Positions 8,599-17,584 of a stretch of DNA of 46,175 bases are shown in pieces. Where the stretch lies: positions 1 through 46,175 of the forward strand of contig JBFYSV010000194.1 in assembly GCA_041301185.1 (NCBI GenBank), read 5' to 3'. Source of the stretch: JAQBDA01 sp041301185. Its GTDB lineage: Bacteria > Chloroflexota > Anaerolineae > Anaerolineales > UBA4823. The position numbers and the translations under genes are program-made. The notes under the pieces are model-generated. The model saw nothing but the letters and a program-made list of their open reading frames with translations, was not told the DNA's origin and did not search any database. Within the stretch, counting starts at the first letter, position 1. The number at the start of each line of letters is the position of its first letter.

Positions 8599-8641
8599 TG
8601 TGATCAAAATCACTGAATATGGATTGGAAACTGGTTATAAT
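8599..8641 (+). promoter_or_regulatory. feoAB promoter with a CRP/FNR-like site at about -41.5
   Basis: TATAAT at 8636-8641 predicts a transcription start near 8648. TGTGA-TCAAAA-TCACT at 8599-8614 matches the CRP/FNR-family pattern (TGTGA-N6-TCACA; inner GTGAT-N4-ATCAC compares with TTGAT-N4-ATCAA). Its centre at 8606.5 is 41.5 bases upstream of the predicted start, the classic class II activator position. No -35 hexamer is present, as expected of an activator-dependent promoter. The rest of 8451-8687 is AT-rich with no gene. Confidence 0.5.
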
Positions 8642-8687
8642 CCACTCATACAGCATCGACAGAATTAATTACAAACAGGGAACATTC

Positions 8688-8933
8688 ATGAATTTATTGA
8701 GAGTCGATAGCGGGAAATGGATACGAGTAATCAGTATTTCGGGTGGAGGTGGTTTGGATATTAAGTTGAGAAATATTGGTTTTATGCCTGGGGATTACGC
8801 TCGGGTGATCCGGCAGGCTCCTTTTGGCGGGCCAGTCCTGCTTGAAATTTCCGGAAGAGAACTTGCACTGGGTCAGGGGATCGCCCGAAAAATTGAAGTC
8901 GAAGAGTGCACGCCTCCATGCGATTTGTGCTGA
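8688..8933 (+). CDS. feoA: Ferrous iron transport protein FeoA
   Basis: An 81-residue SH3-like cytosolic protein that works with FeoB in Fe2+ uptake. The family pattern is visible: GLDIKLRNIGFMPGDYARVIRQAPFGGP then ISGRELALGQGIARKIEVE, matching the usual L..MGF.PG..V.V....P.GGP and LR..EA..I. The start at 8688 (MNLLRVDSGKW) is preferred to the upstream in-frame ATG at 8619, because 8619 lies before the predicted transcription start. CAGGGAA precedes the ATG. The C-terminus ends in a short Cys pair (PPCDLC) and overlaps feoB by 16 bases, so feoA and feoB are translationally coupled. Confidence 0.9.
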   Translation: MNLLRVDSGKWIRVISISGGGGLDIKLRNIGFMPGDYARVIRQAPFGGPVLLEISGRELALGQGIARKIEVEECTPPCDLC

Positions 8934-10828
8934 TTGGACAACCTAATTGTGGGAAATCCACACTATTTAATCAAGTTGCTGGTTATAAAGCAGAAACGGG
9001 AAATTTTGCGGGTACAACGGTAACCTATACCGGAAGCAAAGTTCGTGTCCTGGGTGAGGTGTTCGAGCTGATCGACCTGCCCGGTACCTACACCCTGAGC
9101 GGCTCAAATCCTGCTGAGAGAGAGACACTCAAATATCTCTTTTCCCATTCTGCAGATGTAATCATTAATGTCGTCGATGCATCGCATCTTTCCCAAGGTC
9201 TGGGGTTGACTCTGGAGCTGTTAGAGCTACAGATACCCGTGGTGGTAGCGCTTAACATGATGGATGAAGCGACCCGGATGGGGATGGTGATTGATGGACC
9301 TGAATTAGAGAATCGGCTGGGGACACGGGTAGTGCCTCTAGTCGCGAGCCGAGGACGCGGCGTACGAAATTTATTCATAACAGCGCTTGAGCTTGGACGA
9401 TCTGGCAGACTCCCGGTTCGGCCGATGTATGGCAAAGATATCGAAGATGCTATTCAAGCGGTAATCAGTAAGTTAGACGGTCAGATAGCAAATTTCCATC
9501 CCGAACCGCTTGCAGTTAAGTTGCTGGAAAGAAACGAGCACCTGATATCGCTTGAGCAAGGTAGAAATCCAGAAATACTTCCATTTATAACATCCATAAA
9601 CAAGAAAATAATTCGGGATAGAGGCCAAGATGCAAGCTGGGTATTAAGTTCAGAAAGGCATGGGTTGGCGGCTAACCTTGCCAGGCGGGTAGTACAGCAG
9701 GGAGAGCGTCATGTTTCCTGGCGAGATCGCCTGGATGATATCTTATTGAACCCTTTTTGGGGGTACGTAGCACTTATAGTTATCTTGTTTACCTTCTTCC
9801 AAATCATATATAGCCTGGGATCGAGTCTGGAAGAGCCCCTATTACGGTTTTTTGACCTGCTTAACGTGTACTTGTCGAGAATTTTGAGTGATTACCCCTT
9901 CCTGGCAGAACTGGTAACAGGGACATTACAAGGGGTTGCCGGTGGCGTAGCGATTGTCCTGCCTTATTTGCTGCCTTTCTTGTTGGGTCTGGGATTCTTA
10001 GAAGATGTGGGCTACCTTCCTCGGGTGGCTTTTTTGATGGATGCCCTCATGCATCGCATGGGTTTGCACGGGAAGGCTATAGTCCCGTTCATATTAGGGT
10101 ATGGATGCAATGTCCCGGCGGTGATGTCGACGCGCATGCTAGAGGAGCGGAGAGACCGCTACCTGGCTTCGGCTTTGGCGACGCTGGTACCCTGCGCAGC
10201 TAGGCTGGCAGTCGTCTTTGGGTTGGTTGCATTCTACCTGGGACCTGTCGTGGCGTTATGGATCTACTTATTCAACCTTTTTGTGATAGCGGTCACCGGC
10301 AGGATCATCTCAGCTCTGTTGCCAGAAGACACGCCAGGCTTGATCCTGGAAATGCCGGTATACCGCGTGCCCACCATCAAAACCGTATTCCAAAAAGCCT
10401 GGTTTCGTGCGCGCGAGTTTGTCGTTGAAGCGTGGCCGATCTTAATCATCGGAAGCATAATTCTATCTATTTTGAATTACTATAATCTTGCCAGAATGAT
10501 TAACTTGCTGGTGCTTCCGATCACCTGGTTCCTGGGATTGCCTTATGAAGTCGGCGTGCCCTTGATTTTTGGGATATTGCGCAAGGAATTGTCCTTAATT
10601 ATGCTGCGCCAGGCGTTAAATGTCACCAACTTCTCCCAAGGATTGACAGCGATCCAGATGATAACATTTACGGTATTTGTGGTATTCTATATTCCTTGCC
10701 TGGCTACTCTGGCTATGCTCAAACGTGAGTTGGGAAAACGCGATATGTTAACTATCGCTGGTTTGACGGTCCTGATCGCGATGATTGCTGCGACTTTAGC
10801 CAGGGGGATTGCCTGGTTCATTTATTAG
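8918..10828 (+). CDS. feoB: Ferrous iron transporter FeoB
   Basis: A 636-residue GTP-dependent Fe2+ permease of the inner membrane. The N-terminal G domain shows G1 GQPNCGKS, G3 DLPGTYTLSG and G4 NMMDEA, followed by the helical GDI region. From about residue 270 there are two Gate repeats and a run of membrane helices. Conserved pieces include GYGCNVPAVMSTRMLEERRD, a LVPCAAR segment, GILRKEL and FYIPCLATLAML. The length is slightly short of E. coli FeoB (773) but normal for many anaerobes. The ATG at 8918 gives MRFVLIGQPN, the family start; a GTG at 8906 would add four residues. The methyltransferase gene follows after 16 bases. Confidence 0.95.
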   Translation: MRFVLIGQPNCGKSTLFNQVAGYKAETGNFAGTTVTYTGSKVRVLGEVFELIDLPGTYTLSGSNPAERETLKYLFSHSADVIINVVDASHLSQGLGLTLELLELQIPVVVALNMMDEATRMGMVIDGPELENRLGTRVVPLVASRGRGVRNLFITALELGRSGRLPVRPMYGKDIEDAIQAVISKLDGQIANFHPEPLAVKLLERNEHLISLEQGRNPEILPFITSINKKIIRDRGQDASWVLSSERHGLAANLARRVVQQGERHVSWRDRLDDILLNPFWGYVALIVILFTFFQIIYSLGSSLEEPLLRFFDLLNVYLSRILSDYPFLAELVTGTLQGVAGGVAIVLPYLLPFLLGLGFLEDVGYLPRVAFLMDALMHRMGLHGKAIVPFILGYGCNVPAVMSTRMLEERRDRYLASALATLVPCAARLAVVFGLVAFYLGPVVALWIYLFNLFVIAVTGRIISALLPEDTPGLILEMPVYRVPTIKTVFQKAWFRAREFVVEAWPILIIGSIILSILNYYNLARMINLLVLPITWFLGLPYEVGVPLIFGILRKELSLIMLRQALNVTNFSQGLTAIQMITFTVFVVFYIPCLATLAMLKRELGKRDMLTIAGLTVLIAMIAATLARGIAWFIY

Positions 10829-10844
10829 TATCTTGAGAGGCAGT

Positions 10845-11414
10845 ATGCCATTATTCGACCACTTCGGTTTCATTGCGCCATTTTACGAGCGAGCGATTCC
10901 AGTACGGGATACGGAGAAGCTTATTCGGATTTTTGGGCTGCCTATTCAGGGACCGTTATTGGATGCAGGAGGGGGTACCGGTCGAATCTCGAAGGTGATC
11001 AAAGATTATGCGGGCAGCATTTATGTTTCTGACTTATCGTTCGGTATGCTTCGCCAGGCAAGCGGCAATAATAGCCTGCACCTGACCTGCGCTCACACGG
11101 AGTATTTGCCCTATCCGAATGAGAGCTTCGAGCGCGTGATTATGATCGATGCATTGCATCACGTGTGTAACCATGCGGAAACAGCTCAAGAGATGTGGCG
11201 CGTGCTGAAGAAGGGTGGTCTGATCGTTATTGAAGAGCCCGATGTTCGCCAGTTTTCTGTAAAACTGGTTGCTGTTGCCGAAAAACTCGCTTTGATGCGC
11301 AGCCATTTTATCCCCCCAGAGCAGATCAGTGGTTTATTCGATTACCCCAATGCCACTCGGAATATCGAGTTGGACGGCTTTAATGCCTGGGTAAAGATTG
11401 AGAAACGCACCTGA
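10845..11414 (+). CDS. Class I SAM-dependent methyltransferase
   Basis: A 189-residue Methyltransf_11/UbiE-like protein. Motif I is LLDAGGGTGR (SAM-binding glycine loop), the acidic end of strand beta-2 is VSDLSFGML, motif II is FERVIMIDALHHV, and motif III is the LKKGGLIVIEEPD strand. It is shorter than UbiE and has no recognisable substrate domain, so the acceptor is unknown. The ATG at 10845 has GAGAGG 5-10 bases upstream. It closes the feoAB transcript; a role in iron uptake is not implied by sequence. It converges on hypE with only 27 bases between stops. Confidence 0.8.
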   Translation: MPLFDHFGFIAPFYERAIPVRDTEKLIRIFGLPIQGPLLDAGGGTGRISKVIKDYAGSIYVSDLSFGMLRQASGNNSLHLTCAHTEYLPYPNESFERVIMIDALHHVCNHAETAQEMWRVLKKGGLIVIEEPDVRQFSVKLVAVAEKLALMRSHFIPPEQISGLFDYPNATRNIELDGFNAWVKIEKRT

Positions 11415-11441
11415 TCAGTTTGTAACGGTTATCCTGAACCA

Positions 11442-12518
11442 CTAACATATCCTGGGAAGCATCTCCCCGGCAAGCATGTCAACAATTCGTGAGCTGCCGA
11501 TTGCAGTTCTCATCAAAACGCGCCCTGCGGGATCAGGCTTTACTTCCCCGATGATCACTGTGTTCTCTCCATAGCGAGAGATGCGCATCGCATTCAACAC
11601 ATCCTCAGCCTTCTCTTTTGCCACGATAGCCACTAATTTCCCCTCATTGGCGACATAGAGCGGGTCGAATCCAAGCATCTCGCAGGCAGCGCTTACACCA
11701 GGTTGGACAGGAATACTGTTTTCGTTCAAGTGTATTCCAACCTGAGACTGCCGGGCAATCTCATTCAGGGTAGTCGCTAAGCCGCCTCGGGTTGGGTCGC
11801 GCAAAACGTGGACGCTCTTCTTGCCGGCTTTTAGCATTGCTGCCACCAGGTGGTTAAGGGGGGAAACATCACTAATGATATCGGTGGTGAAGCCCAGCTC
11901 GCCGCGTGCAGCCAAGACGGCTATTCCATGGTCGCCAATCGGGCCGGAGAGAATGACAATGTCGCCTGGTTGTGCCTGGTTGCCGCCGATGACAATGCCT
12001 GGTTCGATGATCCCAACCCCGCTGGTATTGATATACAAGCTGTCTGCTTTCCCTTTCTGAACCACCTTGGTATCACCTGCCACGATGTGTACACCCGCTT
12101 CAGCCGCGGCTGATCTCATCGAGGCGATTACCTTTTCTAAGACCTCAACATGGAGACCCTCTTCGAGGATAAAGCCGGCTGTCAGGTAGAGGGGAGTGGC
12201 TCCCATCATTGCTACATCATTCACTGTACCGCATACCGCCAGCTTGCCGATATCTCCGCCTGGGAAGAACAGGGGAGTGACAACATGCGAGTCCGTGCTG
12301 ATTGCTAGCTTTGTCCCCGGCTGAGGTATTACGACCCCGGCATCATCCCCGGCACGCAATGCCGGGTTATCAAAGGACGGTAGAAACAGGCGCGCGATCA
12401 GGTTGTGAGACATTTGACCACCGCTGCCATGACCAAGCACGATTTGCTCGCTATGTCCAAGAGGGACTGCGCAGACTAGGCCTTCTATATTTGGGAGAGT
12501 GGATTGATCTTCAGTCAT
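11442..12518 (-). CDS. hypE: Hydrogenase maturation protein HypE
   Basis: HypE dehydrates the carbamoyl group received from HypF to a thiocyanate on its C-terminal cysteine, supplying the CN ligands of the NiFe site. The 358-residue protein is PurM/ThiL-like: GHGSGGQMSHNLIARLF, the acidic ATP/Mg site DDAGVV, and HIVAGDTKVVQKGKAD. It ends in LPRIC, the required PRxC-type tail with a terminal Cys. The ATG at 12518 is chosen because HypE starts shortly before GHGSGG; an upstream frame to 12740 only reads inside hypD. It overlaps the hypD stop by 8 bases and is the last gene of the hyp operon. Confidence 0.95.
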   Translation of the reverse strand: MTEDQSTLPNIEGLVCAVPLGHSEQIVLGHGSGGQMSHNLIARLFLPSFDNPALRAGDDAGVVIPQPGTKLAISTDSHVVTPLFFPGGDIGKLAVCGTVNDVAMMGATPLYLTAGFILEEGLHVEVLEKVIASMRSAAAEAGVHIVAGDTKVVQKGKADSLYINTSGVGIIEPGIVIGGNQAQPGDIVILSGPIGDHGIAVLAARGELGFTTDIISDVSPLNHLVAAMLKAGKKSVHVLRDPTRGGLATTLNEIARQSQVGIHLNENSIPVQPGVSAACEMLGFDPLYVANEGKLVAIVAKEKAEDVLNAMRISRYGENTVIIGEVKPDPAGRVLMRTAIGSSRIVDMLAGEMLPRIC

Positions 12519-13620
12519 GTAACCTCGAGTTGGCCTGTTGGTACGCGTAGCGGTAATAAGCGGCGCAAGCGCCTTCGGATGAAACCATGGTTGCACCCAG
12601 GGGATGCTCCGGTGTGCATAACGTCCCAAATGCCGTGCAATGATGAGGTTTCTTGATCCCTTGCAGGATTTGCCCTGCGATGCACAAGGGAGACTCTTCG
12701 GGTGAGATCTGCTGGACGGAGAATCGCAACTCGGCATCATAGCTGCTGAATTCGGGTCGCAAGCACCAGCCCGAATCCGGGATTTCGCCGATGCCTCGCC
12801 ATTTTCGATCGCAATTCATGAAAACCCGGTTGATTACCTGTTGTGCCGGGACGTTCCCTTCAAAGGTAACAACGCGCCCATAGGCGTTCTCTACCTTGCA
12901 AGAGCCGGATTCTAACTGGCGGAGAGCCATCAAGATACCCTGTACCAGATCAAGCGGTTCAAAAGCAGTCACAACAATCGGGATTTGGTACTTTTCAGCA
13001 ATAGGCGGGTATTCCCAATAACCCATGACGGCACACACGTGACCTGCTGCCAGGAATGCCTGGACGCGATTCTGGGTCGAGCTGAGGATTGCGTGCATTG
13101 CCGGGGGAACACGCACATGCGAGACAAGAACGCTGTAATTCTGGATGCCTAGATGCTGCGCTTGTAGTACACTCATCGCATTGGCCGGCGCGGTAGTCTC
13201 GAAGCCGATCGCAAAAAATACCACTTCTTTCTGCGGGTTCTCTTGGGCAATCTTCAATGCATCGAGCGGGGAGTACACCACCCGCACGTCACCCCCAGAG
13301 GCGCGAACGGAGAACAAGTCGCGGGCTGAGCCCGGGACGCGCAGCATATCTCCGAATGAGGTGAAGATCACGTCTGGCATGGAAGCGATTGCCAGGGCTT
13401 TATCGATCAATTCCAACGACGTCACGCATACTGGGCAACCAGGGCCGTGTACCAGTTCGATCTCAGGCGGCAGAAGCTGGTCCAGCCCATGGCGCATGAT
13501 GGCGTGAGTTTGTCCACCGCAAATCTCCATGAATACCCAGGGGCGGGTAACTGTCCGGCGGATCTCTCCTAAAACACCATGAACAAGGTGCGCATCACGA
13601 TATTCAGTAATATGTTTCAT
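12511..13620 (-). CDS. hypD: Hydrogenase maturation protein HypD
   Basis: HypD is the [4Fe-4S] scaffold which, with HypC, assembles Fe(CN)2CO. The 369-residue protein carries the three diagnostic motifs CGGQTHAI, GPGCPVCVT and GFETTAPAN. It also has the C-terminal Fe-S cysteines (LCTPEHPLGATMVSSEGAC). Length matches the family (about 370). The start is MKHITEYRD, with hypC 47 bases upstream on the same strand. The overlap with hypE suggests coupled synthesis. Confidence 0.96.
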   Translation of the reverse strand: MKHITEYRDAHLVHGVLGEIRRTVTRPWVFMEICGGQTHAIMRHGLDQLLPPEIELVHGPGCPVCVTSLELIDKALAIASMPDVIFTSFGDMLRVPGSARDLFSVRASGGDVRVVYSPLDALKIAQENPQKEVVFFAIGFETTAPANAMSVLQAQHLGIQNYSVLVSHVRVPPAMHAILSSTQNRVQAFLAAGHVCAVMGYWEYPPIAEKYQIPIVVTAFEPLDLVQGILMALRQLESGSCKVENAYGRVVTFEGNVPAQQVINRVFMNCDRKWRGIGEIPDSGWCLRPEFSSYDAELRFSVQQISPEESPLCIAGQILQGIKKPHHCTAFGTLCTPEHPLGATMVSSEGACAAYYRYAYQQANSRLHD

Positions 13621-13667
13621 CGGTATCTGCTGTCTTCTAAACTCACATTCACCGGCATGGGTGGCGG

Positions 13668-13922
13668 CTAGATTTCCGCAAATGGGTCATCATCACCCAT
13701 ATCTGCTATTTGTTGTAATAGGGAAAGGGTTTCTTGGGCTTCTTGCTCGCTGATGAGATGCAAGGCGAAGCCGACATGGATTACAGTGTAGTCACCGATC
13801 ACCGCTTCTGGGACATATGCCAGGCATGCTTCGCGGGTCACGCCACCGAAATCGATCTTACCCATGGACAGGCCATTCGATTCGTAAATCTCTACAATTT
13901 TACCGGGTACTCCCAAGCACAT
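13668..13922 (-). CDS. hypC: Hydrogenase maturation chaperone HypC
   Basis: An 84-residue HypC/HybG/HupF protein that shuttles the Fe(CN)2CO unit from HypD to the hydrogenase large subunit. The N-terminus MCLGVPGKIVEI has the essential Cys2, and GGVTREACLAYVPEAVIGDYTVIHVGFAL matches the OB-fold core. A short acidic tail (DDDPFAEI) follows. It starts 13 bases downstream of the hypF stop, with GGAGGAAATC before the ATG. Confidence 0.95.
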   Translation of the reverse strand: MCLGVPGKIVEIYESNGLSMGKIDFGGVTREACLAYVPEAVIGDYTVIHVGFALHLISEQEAQETLSLLQQIADMGDDDPFAEI

Positions 13923-13935
13923 GATTTCCTCCGTG

Positions 13936-16398
13936 TTAGAGCTTTAACCGATGAGCAGCGATGGCAGCCTGACCCAGGGCGATACCGCCGTCATTCGGGG
14001 GCACTTGTTGGTGAAAATATACCTCAAATCGATCTGAATTTAATAACGCGATGGTTTTTTCAAACAGCGTGATATTTTGCCAGACACCCCCGCTGAGAAC
14101 AACATCGTTTATCCCGCGATTTACGCGAATCCACCGGCAAGTTTCTAAAACCATTTGGGCAATTCCATTGTGAAAGCGTCCCGCGATGGCCGGGACGGGC
14201 ACATGATTGGCGAGATCGTTTATCAGTTCTTCGATCAGCTTGTCGGGTGAAATAACAAATACCGTATCAGATGTTGTGAGAGATTGGTTATCTGGCAGCA
14301 TCTGATTGGAAGACTTGACAAGCTCCATGGAATAGGCCTTGGTCTCTTGCGGATCGACCAGGGCTTCAAGCTCAATAGCTGCCTGGGCTTCGTAATTGAC
14401 TTGCTGCCTGACCCCGCATATGGATGCCACTGCATCAAACAGCCTTCCCATGCTGGAAGTGACGGGGGCATTGATCTGGTGCTCAAGCTGAGAGCGGATT
14501 GCTGTCCGTTCATCTGCGCATAGATGTTTTACTGGGGCAAGCTGCTCATCCCACTCGAGGTTAGCCTTCCACAGGTAAGCCAATGCGGTCCTGGCTGGTT
14601 TCCGGGTGGCGGCATCGCCTCCGGGCAGGGGAGTGTACGAAAGATGGGCAATCCGCTCGTAACCCGCGTAGTCTGACACGAGGATTTCGCCTCCCCATAT
14701 TGCGCCATCCTCTCCATAGCCGGTACCATCGAAAGCTATGCCAATCACAGGCTTATCCGCTGGCAAGCCATTGTCTGCCATGCAGGCTGCAATATGGGCA
14801 TGGTGGTGCTGAACACCAACCAACGGCAAGCGATCATGCTCGGCGCGCTCTCTTGCATAGCGAGTTGCAAGATAATTGGGGTGGAGATCGTATGCCAGTG
14901 CGACCGGGTTGATCCTGAAAAGCCGCTCGATGTGACGAATACCACTTTCAAAAGACTGCAAGGTCTCGTAGTTCTCCATATCCCCGATATGATGGCTGAG
15001 GAAGGCATACCGCTCGCGAGCCAGGCAGAAAGCGTTTTTTAGCTCGGCACCAACCGCCAGTAACGGGGGCGAGTCCCAACCAACGATGATAGGATCAGGG
15101 GCATAGCCCCGCGAGCGGCGCAGGATAAGATTTACCTTTTTGGCAGGTGTTTCTCTTTTGTTTGGAATCGCGTCGAGATTTGGATTTCCTGATACGGTGA
15201 CAACTCTGGCAACCGAGTCGTCACAGCGAATGTGGATAGGACGATTATGCATCAAAAATGCATCCGCCAATGAGGCTAGGCGCTCTCGTGCCTCGTCATT
15301 TTCATATGCGATCGGCTCTTCGCTCAGGTTCCCGCTGGTCATCACCAATACGCTCGGGGTCTCATCCAATTGGAGCCATGGTGCTCCAACCGCATCATCT
15401 TGGGCCGGCTTGGCAAATAGCAAGTAATGCAGAGGAGTATAAGGCAACATCACGCCCAATGTGTCCTGCCGGGGCGCAACCTGCTCTGCAATACTTGATT
15501 CGGGGCGTCGCTTTAATATCACAATCGGGCGTTGCCGGGAGAGGAGCAGGTTTCGCTCATCCTGAGTGAGGTAACAATGGGTTTCAATGGTCTCCAGGTC
15601 TGGCATCATCAGGGCGAATGGTTTGTCCACACGAAGCTTGCACGAGCGTAATTCTGCCACCGCCTGCGGGTTGAGCGCATCGCAAGCCAGGTGAAAGCCA
15701 CCCAGACCTTTGATTGCCATGCTTTTGCCGTTCGCCAGGAACCATTGGCTTGCCAGAATCGCATTATCTTCCTGCAATCTGTTTAGTTCGCCGGGCAGGA
15801 GAGAAACATCTACCTGATTGGATATTTCAAGCCAGACGCGCGGCCCGCATTCCGGGCAGGCAACCGGCTGGGCGTGGAAACGCCGGTTGAGCGGGTCGCT
15901 GTATTCCTCAGCGCAGCTACCACACAACGGGAAGCCAGACATGGTTGTGTTTGGCCGGTCGTAGGGGATATCCTGGATGATGGTGTAACGGGGACCGCAA
16001 TTGGTGCAATTAATAAACGGATACCGGTAGCGCCGGTCTTGAGGGTCGAATAGTTCTCTCAGGCAATCTGCGCATATACATACATCCGGCGATATGGGTT
16101 GGAACGCGTCGGGTATGGATTCTGACTGGATGATCTCAAACGATTGGTAGCCGTTTGGAGGGCGGGTTTGAATTCTAATCTGGTCAATCCGCGCCAGAGG
16201 TGGTGTCTCGGTCCTGAGCGCCAGCACAAAGTCTTCCAGCACCTGGGATGGACCATCGATTTCGATAACTACCCCGGCTGAGGTATTGCGCACCCAGCCA
16301 TTCACGGACAGGCGCTTAGCCAGTCCATAAACGAATGGCCGAAAACCAACTCCCTGGATAATACCGGTAATACGGATACTTAATCCACTTATTTCCAT
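13936..16398 (-). CDS. hypF: Carbamoyltransferase HypF
   Basis: HypF activates carbamoyl phosphate with ATP and transfers the carbamoyl group to the HypE C-terminal Cys. At 820 residues it is full length. Domains: acylphosphatase (about 1-90, GIIQGVGFRPFVYGLA); two zinc-finger-like Cys units (CICADCLRELFD with NCTNCGPR; LCGSCAEEY with CPECGPR); YrdC-like (about 200-390, MAIKGLGGFHLACDA and TSGNLSEEPI); and a Kae1-like C-terminal half with HHHAHIAAC and FDGTGYGEDG. The ATG at 16398 gives MEISGLSIRITG, the expected length before the acylphosphatase loop. It overlaps the hypB stop by 10 bases. Confidence 0.95.
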   Translation of the reverse strand: MEISGLSIRITGIIQGVGFRPFVYGLAKRLSVNGWVRNTSAGVVIEIDGPSQVLEDFVLALRTETPPLARIDQIRIQTRPPNGYQSFEIIQSESIPDAFQPISPDVCICADCLRELFDPQDRRYRYPFINCTNCGPRYTIIQDIPYDRPNTTMSGFPLCGSCAEEYSDPLNRRFHAQPVACPECGPRVWLEISNQVDVSLLPGELNRLQEDNAILASQWFLANGKSMAIKGLGGFHLACDALNPQAVAELRSCKLRVDKPFALMMPDLETIETHCYLTQDERNLLLSRQRPIVILKRRPESSIAEQVAPRQDTLGVMLPYTPLHYLLFAKPAQDDAVGAPWLQLDETPSVLVMTSGNLSEEPIAYENDEARERLASLADAFLMHNRPIHIRCDDSVARVVTVSGNPNLDAIPNKRETPAKKVNLILRRSRGYAPDPIIVGWDSPPLLAVGAELKNAFCLARERYAFLSHHIGDMENYETLQSFESGIRHIERLFRINPVALAYDLHPNYLATRYARERAEHDRLPLVGVQHHHAHIAACMADNGLPADKPVIGIAFDGTGYGEDGAIWGGEILVSDYAGYERIAHLSYTPLPGGDAATRKPARTALAYLWKANLEWDEQLAPVKHLCADERTAIRSQLEHQINAPVTSSMGRLFDAVASICGVRQQVNYEAQAAIELEALVDPQETKAYSMELVKSSNQMLPDNQSLTTSDTVFVISPDKLIEELINDLANHVPVPAIAGRFHNGIAQMVLETCRWIRVNRGINDVVLSGGVWQNITLFEKTIALLNSDRFEVYFHQQVPPNDGGIALGQAAIAAHRLKL

Positions 16399-17042
16399 AA
16401 TTGTGCTGTCAGCCAGTCCAGCCATGCCGGAATACCTTCTCCTGTCTGGCAGGATAGGGGGAAAGTCTCTAGCCCTGGGTTGAGTATTTCAACTCCCTGT
16501 CGAAAATAATCCATGCGGAACGGGATATAAGGAAGGAGATCAATTTTATTGATGACCAGGGCATCCACACCCCGGTACATCCCCGGGTATTTATAGGGTT
16601 TGTCATCGCCTTCAGGGATAGAAGCAATCAGGATGCTTTTGTGGGTTCCCAGGCGGAAATTTGCCGGGCATACCAGATTGCCGACATTCTCAACAATTAA
16701 TAGACTGATCTCGTTCAGATCGATCTTTGGAAGTGCTTCATGCAGCATGATCGCGTCCAGATGGCAATCACCACCGGTATTAATCTGTACAGCAATCGCT
16801 CCAGCCGCTGCAGCACGGTCAGCATCCAGGCTGGTAGCGATGTCTCCATCGATGACGGCTATTTTCGTCTGGGTACCCAACCGGGAGACGGTCTTTTCGA
16901 TCAGGGATGTTTTCCCTGCACCGGGGGAAGCCATCATGTTGATAGAAAAAACCCTGGCATCCTCCAACAGCTGGCGGTTTTGATTCGCGATACGCTCGTT
17001 GGCACTGAGAATATTTTCAACAACAGGAATGCGATTATTCAT
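16389..17042 (-). CDS. hypB: Hydrogenase nickel incorporation GTPase HypB
   Basis: HypB is the SIMIBI-class GTPase that drives Ni insertion with HypA. The 217-residue protein shows P-loop SPGAGKTSL, IDGDIATSLDADRAAAAG, the metal-binding segment NTGGDCHLDA with Cys and His, IVENVGNLVCPANFRLG (conserved Cys) and NKIDLLPY (G4). The N-terminus lacks both the CxxCGC high-affinity Ni motif and a His-rich stretch, so this is the minimal HypB type without Ni storage. It follows hypA by 27 bases. Confidence 0.95.
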   Translation of the reverse strand: MNNRIPVVENILSANERIANQNRQLLEDARVFSINMMASPGAGKTSLIEKTVSRLGTQTKIAVIDGDIATSLDADRAAAAGAIAVQINTGGDCHLDAIMLHEALPKIDLNEISLLIVENVGNLVCPANFRLGTHKSILIASIPEGDDKPYKYPGMYRGVDALVINKIDLLPYIPFRMDYFRQGVEILNPGLETFPLSCQTGEGIPAWLDWLTAQLWK

Positions 17043-17069
17043 AGAATTATCTTTGCCTAAGATGTACGA

Positions 17070-17414
17070 TCAGGTATCGATTTGGATGGATTCCAGGTAA
17101 AACTCGTCGCCGGCGGAGACCTTCACCTGCTGACTTTGGCAGTTTGGACACGCAAAATCATCCTCTTGGGGAGAGAATGCCGTATGGCATTCCTGGCAAG
17201 TCATCTGGGTGGGGATACGCTTAAAGTTAAGGGTGGCTCCCTCAGCGATAGTGTCCTTGGCGATGATGTCCCAATAAAATTGGATCGAGTCGTCAATGAT
17301 CGATGATAGCTGTCCGATGACCAGGTTTAGCTCTGTGATCCGCCTGGCATCCGCCTGAATCGCGTGGCGCAAGGCGATCTCGAGAATGCTCTCGGTTACT
17401 GGCAATTCATGCAT
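17070..17414 (-). CDS. hypA: Hydrogenase nickel chaperone HypA
   Basis: A 114-residue HypA/HybF protein delivering nickel to the hydrogenase large subunit. MHELPVTESILEIAL carries the Ni ligand His2. The structural zinc site is C73xxC76 and C89xxC92 (MTCQECHTAF, FACPNCQS). Length is standard. It is the first gene after a 170-base gap containing its own promoter candidate, so hypABFCDE can be expressed apart from the structural genes. Confidence 0.95.
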   Translation of the reverse strand: MHELPVTESILEIALRHAIQADARRITELNLVIGQLSSIIDDSIQFYWDIIAKDTIAEGATLNFKRIPTQMTCQECHTAFSPQEDDFACPNCQSQQVKVSAGDEFYLESIQIDT

Positions 17415-17484
17415 AGCCCGATACTTTCCACAGAAAGGATACCATAACCACAGCGGACACTTTAGTGAGAGATATCATTCCTAA

Positions 17485-17512
17485 ATCATACCATTATTCT
17501 CGAATATGTAAG
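17485..17512 (-). promoter_or_regulatory. Internal promoter for hypABFCDE
   Basis: On the minus strand CTTACA (17512-17507, 4 of 6 to TTGACA) is 16 bp from TATGAT (17490-17485), preceded by TGG as an extended -10. The predicted start is near 17478, about 64 bases before the hypA ATG. The 170-base gap 17415-17584 otherwise holds nothing I recognise. Confidence 0.4.
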
Positions 17513-17584
17513 GACAAACGAGATGATCGGTTTGGAGTCCGAGGCTGATTGGTCTTTGATGAAATTGTTTGCGTATAGATAAAC

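Noticed and set aside
8456..8656. Minus-strand 66-codon open frame between the lipoprotein and feoA
   Set aside because: AT-rich, no ribosome site, overlaps the feoA promoter and the CRP/FNR-like site; looks like chance.
11415..11441. Possible terminator between the methyltransferase and hypE
   Set aside because: Only a weak GGTT/AACC pairing and no T-run in either direction.
12519..12740. Longer N-terminal extension of hypE
   Set aside because: The extension lies wholly inside hypD in another frame and shows no HypE homology; the ATG at 12518 fits the family.
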